The notes below the pieces were generated by a model, which saw only the letters and a list, made by a program, of their open reading frames with translations, was not told where the DNA came from and made no database searches. Below are positions 18,512-26,776 of a stretch of 64,000 nucleotides of DNA, piece after piece. Position numbers and translations under genes: made by a program. Location: positions 186,001 to 250,000 of the forward strand of contig NZ_LT906453.1 of assembly GCF_900187045.1 (NCBI RefSeq). Direction: 5' to 3'. Source of the stretch: Dermatophilus congolensis (GTDB lineage Bacteria; Actinomycetota; Actinomycetes; Actinomycetales; Dermatophilaceae). Positions within the stretch are counted from its first letter, which is position 1, and each line of letters begins with the position of its first letter.

Positions 18512-18666
18512 AGCGGCAGCATCCCACATCCGGGGTTAGCAGCCGCGGTTTCTTTGTGGAAGGGCTAGGGAGATGAGGAGGGTGGGTTGTTCGTAGGGTT
18601 TGGTGTGGGCGGGGGTAGGCGTCTATCGGATTCGGGGGTTTTTCGGGGTTGTGCCACGATGGGCGC

Positions 18667-19314
18667 ATGCGAGTGGACCACGTTACTTATGCGGCCGAGC
18701 ATGACGGTATGCAGGCTACGGCGGAGCGGCTGGCCGAGCAGCTGGGTGTTCAGGCTGTTAACGGGGGTGTCCACCCCAATTACGGGACCCGTAACATGAT
18801 CGTCCCGTTGGGCAATGACCAGTTTTTCCAGGTGGTTGAAGCCCTGGATCACCCGGCTTCGTTGAAAGAGCCGTATGGGCAAGCGGTGCGTACCTGCACT
18901 GAGCGTGGTGGCGGCTGGCTTGGGTGGGGTATCCGGGTTGATGACATGTTGCCTGTGGCGCAGCGTCTGGGGCGTATCCCTGAGCCTGCGCATCGTCGTT
19001 TCCCTGACAATCGTGAACTGCACTGGACTCAGATCGGCTACAACGGTCTGCTCAATGACCCGCAGTTGCCGTTCTTTATTTGTTTCCAGAACCCCGAACT
19101 TCACCCCTCGGGCGCGATCCGTGATTTAACTAACCCGAAGGTGAGTATCTCTAAGCTCACTATTGCTGGGGATCCGCAGCGGGTCCACGACTGGCTGGGG
19201 TTGCCCGCGGATCAAACATCCACGGTGATTGATTTTGAGTTCATCGCCCCTCACGGCAACGCTGGCCTGATGTCAGTGACTTTCGAGACTCCGAACGGTC
19301 CAGTCACTATCTAA
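18667..19314 (+). CDS. Glyoxalase-like (VOC) domain protein
   Basis: The 215-residue protein opens with the VOC-type start MRVDHVTYA and contains NGGVHPNYGTRNMIVPLG, the typical signature of the glyoxalase-like domain found in many actinobacterial proteins of unknown function. The His in the first strand and the His in GGVHPNYG could bind a metal. No substrate is known. I chose ATG 18667; an upstream in-frame codon at 18649 lacks support. Confidence 0.8.
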   Translation: MRVDHVTYAAEHDGMQATAERLAEQLGVQAVNGGVHPNYGTRNMIVPLGNDQFFQVVEALDHPASLKEPYGQAVRTCTERGGGWLGWGIRVDDMLPVAQRLGRIPEPAHRRFPDNRELHWTQIGYNGLLNDPQLPFFICFQNPELHPSGAIRDLTNPKVSISKLTIAGDPQRVHDWLGLPADQTSTVIDFEFIAPHGNAGLMSVTFETPNGPVTI

Positions 19315-19352
19315 TTTGGGCTGGCTGCTCCCCTGGGCGAGGCGCCGTGGCA

Positions 19353-19379
19353 GTTGTCAGTGAAGATGACAGATGTCAT
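19353..19379. promoter_or_regulatory. TGTCA/TGACA palindromes, possible response-regulator site
   Basis: ATGACA-GA-TGTCAT at 19366-19379 is a perfect palindrome, and a further TGTCA stands 7 bases upstream of its TGACA half. The group lies about 80 bases before the broken ABC ATPase gene, in a cassette that encodes its own response regulator. It may be that regulator's operator; this is inferred from position. Confidence 0.4.
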
Positions 19380-19458
19380 GACCAAAAGGTGCAGGCCTCA
19401 GCGGTATCGGTGCGTAGATTCACCGGTGCGGCAGCGAAGCTGAGCCTACGGTGAAGGC

Positions 19459-20386
19459 ATGACAACGCCGCTGCTCACCGCCACTGGACTCCGTCGCCGC
19501 TATGGCCACCCGGTCAACGGTTTCGAAGCTGTCTGCGGTGTCGATCTACACGTCGATCCGGGTGAAATATTCGCGCTTTTGGGCACCAACGGGGCCGGGA
19601 AGACCTCGACGATGGAGCTGCTTGAAGGTATGGCTCGTCCCTGTGCTGGGACAGTGCGCGTCGCAGGGCTTGACCCTTTCACCGAGCGCCGACGTCTGCG
19701 GCCACACGTGGGGATCGTCCTGCAAAACGCGGGGTTTTCCGGTGACCTAACCGTGAGCTAGACATGCCCGCATGTGGGCCGGAACGATGGCATCCCCACG
19801 GCCCATTGACGAGGCGCTAGCCCTGGTTGACATGTTGGATCGCCGTGAAGTCCTGGTACAGAGCTTGTCCGGTGGTGAACGGCGGCGTCTGGACCTGGCC
19901 CTGGCGATCATGGGGCGCCCGCGGCTGTTGTTCCTCGACGAGCCGACTACTGGCCTGGACCCAGAGAGCCGCCACCGGGCATGGGATGTTCTTACCCGAC
20001 TCGTCGACGGTGGAACATCGGTGGTGTTGACCACCCACTATCTGGAAGAGGCCGAGCGGCTCGCGGACCGTATCGCGATCATGCATGCCGGGCAGATCGC
20101 TGCGACTGGCACCCTCGCGCAAATCGTCGCCGACCAGCCCGCCACCATCACGTTCCGCACCCCGGCAGTGGCGGTGCCGCAGTTCGCTGGCGTCCACATG
20201 TCTGTGGACGGGCCTCGCACGGTGCTGCGGACACATGCCCTACAGCCTGATCTTGCCCGCCTACTCGCGTGGGCCGGTGAGGACATCGTCTTGGAGGATC
20301 TGCGTGCTAGTGCGGCATCGCTGGAGCAGACGTTCCTCACCATCGCTGGTTCTGCCTCTTCGCCTCTCCATGAGGAAGCCGCCTAG
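19459..20386 (+). pseudogene. ABC transporter ATPase, broken by a stop and a frameshift
   Basis: Two in-order pieces make one DrrA-like ABC ATPase. Piece one (19459-19761) has the Walker A GTNGAGKT and the Q-loop region VGIVLQNAGFSGDLTVS, then TAG at 19759-19761. Piece two (19772-20386, phase +1) starts at MWAGTM and carries the signature LSGGERRRLDLA, Walker B LLFLDEPTTGLDP and the H-loop TTHYLEEAERL. The join needs both a changed stop (normally a Glu codon) and removal of one base from the CCC run near 19767-19769. The rest of the protein looks conserved, so decay is recent. A ribosomal recoding event is conceivable but would have to overcome two lesions. The permease, kinase and regulator behind it are intact. 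Confidence 0.85.
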
Positions 20387-20539
20387 GCCCCACCGGCATG
20401 CACTCACCGCCTTGGGTAAGTCGCATCGGTGTGCTGCTGCGACACCGATGCGGGGGCACAGCCATCGACCTCACGGCAAAACCTTGGGGATTCAACACCG
20501 TATTCGCTTTACCCACGACTCGTTTCAGGAGACAAGATC

Positions 20540-21388
20540 ATGACTTCCAACACCTGCGGGGCTTCAAATGGCCCGGCGCTGCCTTCGGAGCATTTTCACC
20601 AAAGCACGTTGGCCTCGCCGTGGCGGCAGATGCTCGCGCTAGCCGGATCGGAATGGCGATTGCTGCTGCGGAACAAGGTGGCGCTTATCAACACGACCGC
20701 GGCCCCTGGCCTGCTGGTTTTTATGTTCGCTTCGTTACCAGCAGCGCGGGAGCTGGGGCCAGCGTGCATGGCCCCCGTGGTCCTTCTAGGAATGGTTTTG
20801 ACGTTTGTCGTCTACTACACGCTGGTGACGTCTCTGGTGGCACGGCGTGAGTCTTATGTGTTGCAGCGGTTGCGGACAGGCGAGGCCTCGGATGTGACGA
20901 TCTTGGCCGGGTTAGCGCTGCCGTTTGCGCTGATCGCGGCGGCGCAGACATTACTGGGCGTGCTCGGCGTGGGTGTGTTCCTCGGTGTCGGGATGCCTGC
21001 CAACGTGGGGTTGATCGCAGTTGCCATTGGTTTGGGCACGCTCGTGTGGGCGATGTTAGGTATTGCCTCGACGGGGATGACTCGCAGCGTTGAGCACGCC
21101 CAGATCACAACAATGCCTCTGATTTTCGTCGCGATATTGTTCTCCGGAATGTCGTTTCCGCTGGCGTTTCTGCCTGAGGCGCTGCAGATGCTGGCGAGCC
21201 TGACCCCGATGCATCCGGTGCTCGAACTCATGCGTTTAGGCGTGGCCGGGGTCGACGCTCACGGAGCTCAGCTCGACCTCGTCGGCACGTTCGCTGCTGC
21301 GGTCAAGCCGTTGCTCATTCTCTTGGGGTGGGTTGTGCTCTCTGGGTGGGCAGTGCGGCGCTATTTGCAGTGGCAGCCGCGCCGCTGA
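20540..21388 (+). CDS. ABC-2 type transporter permease
   Basis: The 282-residue membrane protein has about six hydrophobic helices and the ABC-2 permease pattern, ending with FSGMSFPLAFLPEALQMLASLTPMHPVLELMR, shown here as the FSGMSFPL and LTPMHPVLELMR blocks. It would pair with the ATPase encoded just upstream to export a drug or lipid-like compound. ATG 20540 has AGGAGA about 6 bases upstream. With a broken ATPase it may be idle unless another ATPase serves it. It is followed 27 bases later by a histidine kinase gene. Confidence 0.85.
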   Translation: MTSNTCGASNGPALPSEHFHQSTLASPWRQMLALAGSEWRLLLRNKVALINTTAAPGLLVFMFASLPAARELGPACMAPVVLLGMVLTFVVYYTLVTSLVARRESYVLQRLRTGEASDVTILAGLALPFALIAAAQTLLGVLGVGVFLGVGMPANVGLIAVAIGLGTLVWAMLGIASTGMTRSVEHAQITTMPLIFVAILFSGMSFPLAFLPEALQMLASLTPMHPVLELMRLGVAGVDAHGAQLDLVGTFAAAVKPLLILLGWVVLSGWAVRRYLQWQPRR

Positions 21389-21415
21389 CCGCGGCCTCCC
21401 GGCATGATCAACTCC

Positions 21416-22774
21416 ATGAGCAGCAATAAGATCCCAGCTGCCCGCCCCTCCGATGCAGAGGCGCGGGCGGCCGGGCCGAGGAAACCGTCCGAGGCCCGAG
21501 GTAGGGCGTTGACGGCGTCGCGGGATGCGGACCTCGTCGGCCCCCGCACCGAACGTGACCTTCAACGGTTCGAGGCGTATTGCCGCTGGTCGTTGCACAT
21601 CATGGTGATGTTGTGCGCCGTGGTGACGGCGATGCAGGTCTTGATGGCTGTTGCAGCACGGTTCGGTGAGGGCAGGGCGCTGTTGGGGCCGGCAGTGGTC
21701 GGACCGGTCATCGCGTGGGCGGTGTTTTCCTCGGTGGTTCTCGACCTGGTGTGCCGGGAACGGTCGGTACCCAGGCCGATCCTGTGGCTCTGGGCGGTGG
21801 TGTCGCTGCTGTTCACGGTGGGTGCGGCGGCGCTAGTCCCACGGGATGGCATCTACCGTGAAGGCGCGGGGACACTCATCGGGTTGGGGCCGTTGGGGTT
21901 GGCTGCGAGTGTCGGCGTGTTGGCGCTGCTCATCTCGTGGCGACGTGCCGTGCTGGTGGCCGTCGCGGGGCTGGGGGTGCTCGGCGCGATGTATGTGCTC
22001 GGGCCACCGCAGTTGGGCGTGCCGGGGACTGTGGCGATGCTGCTAATGACGGTGTGGTTCTGTGTCGGCAGCATCCCGATGGCCATGACGACGCGGTGGA
22101 TGATCGACGTTGTGCGGCGTCTGTGGCGGTCGCGGCAAGTGGCTGCGGATCTGGCTGTTGCGGAGGAGCGTCTCCGATTCTCGCGTGACTTGCACGATGT
22201 GTTCGGGCGGACCCTGTCAACGGTGACCATTAAGAGTGAGCTGGCGGCAGAATTCGCGCGCCGCGGCGACGAGCGCGCCGTGGCCGAGATGGAAGCCGTC
22301 CGCGAGGTTGCACAGACCGCCCTCGCTGAGGTCCGTGGCCTGGTGCGGGGGTATCGGCAGATCAACCTAAAGCACGAACTCGCCGGTGCCAAAAGCATCT
22401 TGCGTGCTGCAGGGTTGACGCCGGTCGTGTCGGGCACGGTCGAGGAAGTCACGGCGCGGCTGGCGCCGGAGGCAGCCGAAGCCCTCGCGTGGGTGGTGAG
22501 GGAGGGCCTCACCAACGTTCTCCGACACGGTCGTGGTGGGACGGTGCGCATCAACCTCTTCGCCGACGAACACGGCTGCGGCGTCACCATCGAGAATGAC
22601 ACCTGCGGTGTCACGGGCAACGGAACCGGGGCCGGACTCGTCGGATTGCGTGAGCGAATCGAGGCCGTCGGCGGGGTCCTCCACGTGCAGGCACGGGATG
22701 GCACGTTTCACCTCACCGCCCGCATCCCCCAGATGCTCGAAGCGGCGGCATCGTCACCGGCGGTGTCGAAATGA
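21416..22774 (+). CDS. Sensor histidine kinase, HisKA_3 (NarL-type partner)
   Basis: The 452-residue kinase has an N-terminal membrane part with about six hydrophobic segments and no large external sensor domain. The phosphoacceptor box is FSRDLHDVFGRTLSTV. A HATPase region with VVREGLTNVLRHG and GAGLVGLRERIEAVGG follows. Kinases of this form with a NarL-type regulator and an ABC-2 pair are known to sense membrane-active compounds (the linearmycin Lnr type), so that is a reasonable guess. The start could also be ATG 21404, four residues longer. The response regulator follows at 22884. Confidence 0.88.
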   Translation: MSSNKIPAARPSDAEARAAGPRKPSEARGRALTASRDADLVGPRTERDLQRFEAYCRWSLHIMVMLCAVVTAMQVLMAVAARFGEGRALLGPAVVGPVIAWAVFSSVVLDLVCRERSVPRPILWLWAVVSLLFTVGAAALVPRDGIYREGAGTLIGLGPLGLAASVGVLALLISWRRAVLVAVAGLGVLGAMYVLGPPQLGVPGTVAMLLMTVWFCVGSIPMAMTTRWMIDVVRRLWRSRQVAADLAVAEERLRFSRDLHDVFGRTLSTVTIKSELAAEFARRGDERAVAEMEAVREVAQTALAEVRGLVRGYRQINLKHELAGAKSILRAAGLTPVVSGTVEEVTARLAPEAAEALAWVVREGLTNVLRHGRGGTVRINLFADEHGCGVTIENDTCGVTGNGTGAGLVGLRERIEAVGGVLHVQARDGTFHLTARIPQMLEAAASSPAVSK

Positions 22775-22883
22775 GCAGACGCAAACCGACGAGTCGCAGG
22801 CGAGATGATCCTGGCCCTTGTTGCTCGGATGTCGAGAAAGAGAGTCCGCGATCATGTGAGTGGTGCGGGCTTGGGAGGTCGGA

Positions 22884-23489
22884 ATGATCCGGTTGTTGTT
22901 AGCAGATGACGAAAACATGTTCCGCGACGCGTTAGCGACGCTGCTCGGCCTGCAAGAAGATCTGCTGGTGGTGGCGCAAGCGGCCTCGGGGCCAGAGGCG
23001 ATCGCCATGGCCTGCAGTCATGAGGTCGACGTCGCTGTACTGGACCTTCAGATGCCTGGCGCGGATGGCATCGCGGTTGCGGAGTCGCTGCTCGGTGGGG
23101 AGCGGCCGGTGGCGTGTCTCATCGTCACGAGTCATGGCCGTCCGGGGTATCTCAAGCGGGCGCTGGAGCTGGGCGTGCGAGGATTTCTGCCCAAGACTGC
23201 CACGGCGACGATCCTGGCCGAGGCCATCCGCACTGTCCATGGCGGTGGCCGGTACGTCGACCCGGAGCTGGCCGCAGATGCCATCGCCGCCGGCGCTAAC
23301 CCGCTGTCGCCGCGTGAGGCCGATGTCCTCGAACTCGCTGCTCAAGGCGCCCCTGTGGACGAGATCGCTGCCCGTGCCAACTTGTCCCCCGGCACCGTGC
23401 GGAATTACCTGTCGGCTGCCGTAGCCAAGACCGGCGCCGCGAATCGTCACGAAGCTGTCTACCTCGCCCGAGAGCGCGGCTGGATCTGA
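22884..23489 (+). CDS. NarL/FixJ-family response regulator
   Basis: The 201-residue regulator has a receiver domain with the acidic pair in LLLADDENMFRDAL, the phospho-Asp in VAVLDLQMPGADG and the Lys in RGFLPKTAT. The LuxR-type helix-turn-helix is at the C-terminus (LSPREADVLELAAQG and NLSPGTVRNYLSAAVAKTG). GGGAGG lies 5 bases before ATG 22884, so the earlier in-frame start at 22860 is rejected. Its likely targets are the ABC cassette promoter near 19353-19458. Confidence 0.92.
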   Translation: MIRLLLADDENMFRDALATLLGLQEDLLVVAQAASGPEAIAMACSHEVDVAVLDLQMPGADGIAVAESLLGGERPVACLIVTSHGRPGYLKRALELGVRGFLPKTATATILAEAIRTVHGGGRYVDPELAADAIAAGANPLSPREADVLELAAQGAPVDEIAARANLSPGTVRNYLSAAVAKTGAANRHEAVYLARERGWI

Positions 23490-23510
23490 CCTGCTCAAGC
23501 ATGGGATGGG

Positions 23511-25343
23511 TCACTGTGCGGTTTGGTAGGCGTTGAGGTAGGAGTCTTCGCCGCGGCGTTGCAGGGCAAGGAGTTCGCCGTAAACACCGCCGGTTTGTGC
23601 CAGTTCGGTGGGGGTGCCGATCTCGTCGACGTGCCCGGATTTGAGGGTGACGATGCGGTCCACTCCGGCGATTGTTGAGAGTCGGTGCGCGATGACCAGT
23701 GATGTGCGCCCGGCCATCAATTGTTCTAGACCGGCTTGCACCGCCCGCTCGGAGCGAGTGTCCAGGGCGCTGGTGGCTTCATCCAGCACGAGCACGGAGG
23801 CGTCTTTGAGCATGGCCCGTGCCACCGCGATGCGTTGTTTTTGCCCACCGGAGAGTTTCAGGCCACGTTCGCCGATCATCGCGTCGAACTTGCCCTCGAG
23901 CTTGTCCACGAACTCCGCCGCATTAGCCCGCGCCGTGGCCTGTGCAAGGTCGGCCTCGCTCGCCTCGGGTAGGCCGTACCGAATGTTCTCGCCCACCGTG
24001 TCCGAGAACAGCGACGGGTCTTGGAACACGATCGAGATTTTCTTCCGGAGTTCGTCGTGCGGCATGGCTGCGATGTCGACACCATCGAGACGGATGTGCC
24101 CTGATCGCAGCGGATACAGCCCCAGCAGCAGGTTGACCAGTGTTGTCTTACCGCCGCCGGATTCGCTGACGAGGGCGACCTTCTCGCCTTGCTTGATGTC
24201 GAAGGTCACGTCGGTGAGAACGTCCGGGCCGTCGCCGTACCCGAAGTGGACGTGCTCGAATTCGAGCACCGCCGCATCGGCGGACCGCTGCGGCGCGGCA
24301 GGCAGAGCGGCAGGCGAAGCGACCTCGGGCGTGTTCATCACCCGGAAGTAGTCCTCGGATCCAGCGACGGCGCGTTGGGCAGTGTCCAGGACCCAGCTCA
24401 TCATTTCTACGGGGGTGCGGGCCATGGTGATGAGTTGGATGAGCAGCACCATGTCACCGACGGTGAAATGACTTTGCAGGGTGCGCCAGAAAATCAGCAG
24501 GTACATGAGGGAGAACACCAGGTTCAGTACCGCGCGGCGAAGCAGGTCCATGCAGTGCCAGTGTTTGGACTGTGCCTGCGTGGTGGCATGGGTGGCATCG
24601 AAGTGCCCGGTGAAGGTTGCTAACTCGTGTTTTTCCCGCACGAAGGAGCGCACTACCCGGATTTGTCCGACAACTTCAGCGAACCGGCCACCGGCAATAT
24701 CGACGTGTGTGTTTTTCTCACCTTCAAGTTTCTGCCATTTTTTGGATGTCAGTCCGGTGAGCCACACGTATAGCGGGAACACGATCGCCAGCAGCACAGC
24801 TAGAGGCCAGTAGTAGATCGCGCTGATCACGAGCACTGCCGCGGTTTGCAGCAGCATCGCGAAGAACGTGTTGGCCATCGCTTTCATGAAGTTGGAGATC
24901 TCGGTGATGGATCGGTTCAGTCGCGAGACGATGGTGCCGGTCATCTCCGAGTCGAACCACGACTGCGGTAGCCGCAGCAGCTTGTCGAGGTAGCGCGTCG
25001 ACATGAGCGCACGGATCGAGTTTGATAGCAGGTCACCGGAGTAGCCGCCGATGTTCGATGCGACAGTGGCGAGCAGTTGTGTGCCCAGGATCCCGGCTAC
25101 GAGCCACCCGACGGTTGGCATGACTTCGTTACCTGAGCCAGCTTTGACTGCGTTGACGATGACGTCTGTTGCTCGCCCTACGAGGAATGGTGTGGCGATC
25201 CCCGCTGCTGCGGTCAGCAGCGCTGTGACGACAACCACGACGTAGTACCGCCGCAGCGATGATGTGAAGCGCACGATCGCTCGCAGCGACGCGAGGGTTC
25301 CTGTCGGGGTAGGTACTGGGTCTGTGGGCCGGGCAGCGGGCAT
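23511..25343 (-). CDS. ABC exporter with fused membrane and ATPase domains; altered Walker A
   Basis: The 610-residue half-exporter has a six-helix ABC transmembrane domain (about 30-310) and a C-terminal nucleotide-binding domain. The Q-loop (IVFQDPSLF), signature LSGGQKQR, Walker B VLVLDEATSALD and H-loop IAHRLSTI are standard. The Walker A reads SESGGGKTT, with Ser (AGC) where the first Gly of GxxGxGK[ST] is expected; this is one base from GGC. Homodimeric multidrug or lipid export is the usual role. I chose ATG 25343 because GAGGA stands 6 bases upstream. It converges on the response regulator gene. Confidence 0.9.
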   Translation of the reverse strand: MPAARPTDPVPTPTGTLASLRAIVRFTSSLRRYYVVVVVTALLTAAAGIATPFLVGRATDVIVNAVKAGSGNEVMPTVGWLVAGILGTQLLATVASNIGGYSGDLLSNSIRALMSTRYLDKLLRLPQSWFDSEMTGTIVSRLNRSITEISNFMKAMANTFFAMLLQTAAVLVISAIYYWPLAVLLAIVFPLYVWLTGLTSKKWQKLEGEKNTHVDIAGGRFAEVVGQIRVVRSFVREKHELATFTGHFDATHATTQAQSKHWHCMDLLRRAVLNLVFSLMYLLIFWRTLQSHFTVGDMVLLIQLITMARTPVEMMSWVLDTAQRAVAGSEDYFRVMNTPEVASPAALPAAPQRSADAAVLEFEHVHFGYGDGPDVLTDVTFDIKQGEKVALVSESGGGKTTLVNLLLGLYPLRSGHIRLDGVDIAAMPHDELRKKISIVFQDPSLFSDTVGENIRYGLPEASEADLAQATARANAAEFVDKLEGKFDAMIGERGLKLSGGQKQRIAVARAMLKDASVLVLDEATSALDTRSERAVQAGLEQLMAGRTSLVIAHRLSTIAGVDRIVTLKSGHVDEIGTPTELAQTGGVYGELLALQRRGEDSYLNAYQTAQ

Positions 25344-25468
25344 GAAGTTCCTCACCAAACAGAAAAAAGGGGGTTGTTGGTGCCCCACAACGTAAAAGGG
25401 GCGAGGCACACGAACTATACGGAAAGTCTGGGAGCACGCCACTGAACTCCCAAACGGCAATAGATTCG

Positions 25469-26671
25469 TTACGGGGTGCGGTGGGCGCTGAAAACAGGGC
25501 GTTGGAGGGGGCCGACGAGGTGAGGTAGGTGTCCCAGGAGCACTACCCCCCATCCGAGGGACCAGATCATCCCGGAGGTGGGGGTGAATCCGGCGAGCCG
25601 GACAGGAACCGCGGCCATGAGGATGGCGAATCCGATCACGGATGCGGCGCGGGGGTGCAGGCGGCGGTCACCGCGGCGGGCTGAGGAACGAGCCATGACA
25701 GTGACGATCAGTCCGGTCAGTGCCCCCATGGTCAGGGTGTGGGAGGCGGTGATGGACCATACCGGTGCCGGCGGGAGCGGCCAGTTGGCTGGTAGGCGTG
25801 TCCATCCCCACAGGATGAGGCCGATGGGGAGCCAGGCGTAGGCGATGAGGGTGAGCGCGGCGAGGCTGTCGTAGCGGGCGTAGCGCAGGCGCCAGGTTGT
25901 CATGTGTGCTGCCAGTATCATTCCTGCCAGGCAGGTCAGGGCTGCCGAAAGAGCGGTTCCGGTGGTCAGGACAGCTATCCCCAGCGGAATGAGGATTGGC
26001 AGCCGGGCCCATGCTGGTAGTGGTATAGTTGGCAGTCCGAGACGTTGGCCTGCGGAGTTGAGGAATGCGGGGACCATGCGGCCGCCTACTCCGGTTAGGA
26101 GCAGCGCAAACATGCTCACGGCGATTTCGGGCAGGATTCCGGGTTTTTCGCCGGTCATGATGGCTGATCCGAACCATCCGCTGACTGCTCCGGCGGCGGC
26201 ACAGAAGGCTAGGACAGCGCATGGGTATGGTCCGATGCGGCGTGGGCCGCGTCGTGAGCGGTGTAGGTCGCGCACCACGAGGGCAAGAGTCCACCATAGG
26301 GGCGCTGCCAGAAATGCAGCGTAAAGGGGGCGTGGCAGTGTCCCTGGTGGTGCGAACATCACTGCGCGTGCGGTGACCCAGAGCACGGCGAGTACTGCTA
26401 CGGGCCAGCCGCGGCTGGGGGCTAGGCCTGTCCAGCTTGATTGGGCTGTTGGTACGTAGGAGGCGAGCGCTCCTGATCCCATGGCGAAGATCATTTCGTG
26501 GTCGTGCCATCCGTATGGCAGCCATGATGCGTTCTGTATCCATAGCGGTATGGCTACTGCTGCCCACAGGCATAGCAGTAGGTAGGGGATGCGGCTGGAT
26601 GCTGCCCATGGTCCGGTGGCGGGCCATGTGGTTGGTTTTGGGGTCAGGGGGGCAGGTCCCGTGACGTTCAC
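25469..26671 (-). CDS. NnrS-like heme/copper membrane protein
   Basis: The 400-residue protein has about 12 hydrophobic helices. The WHDHEMIFAMGSGALASY segment, GGRMVPAFLN, and HTLTMGALTGLIVTVMAR match the conserved blocks of NnrS, a membrane protein linked to nitric-oxide tolerance in proteobacteria. The His residues in WHDHE and SHTLTMG are the ones expected to bind metal. No nitric oxide or denitrification genes are nearby, so its task here is unclear. The start is GTG 26671. Confidence 0.75.
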   Translation of the reverse strand: MNVTGPAPLTPKPTTWPATGPWAASSRIPYLLLCLWAAVAIPLWIQNASWLPYGWHDHEMIFAMGSGALASYVPTAQSSWTGLAPSRGWPVAVLAVLWVTARAVMFAPPGTLPRPLYAAFLAAPLWWTLALVVRDLHRSRRGPRRIGPYPCAVLAFCAAAGAVSGWFGSAIMTGEKPGILPEIAVSMFALLLTGVGGRMVPAFLNSAGQRLGLPTIPLPAWARLPILIPLGIAVLTTGTALSAALTCLAGMILAAHMTTWRLRYARYDSLAALTLIAYAWLPIGLILWGWTRLPANWPLPPAPVWSITASHTLTMGALTGLIVTVMARSSARRGDRRLHPRAASVIGFAILMAAVPVRLAGFTPTSGMIWSLGWGVVLLGHLPHLVGPLQRPVFSAHRTP

Positions 26672-26776
26672 GGTGTGATTGTTGCAGTTTTGTTTTGTGC
26701 GTTGGGGTGCAGGTTTGTGGGTTTTGGCTGGTGGGATGTGTGTTTTTGCCCACCTGTCTCGGGGTGTCTCGTGGGG

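Noticed and set aside
20085-20543. Overlapping open frames within the ABC ATPase and permease region
   Set aside because: They are in wrong phases relative to the Walker B and permease sequence.
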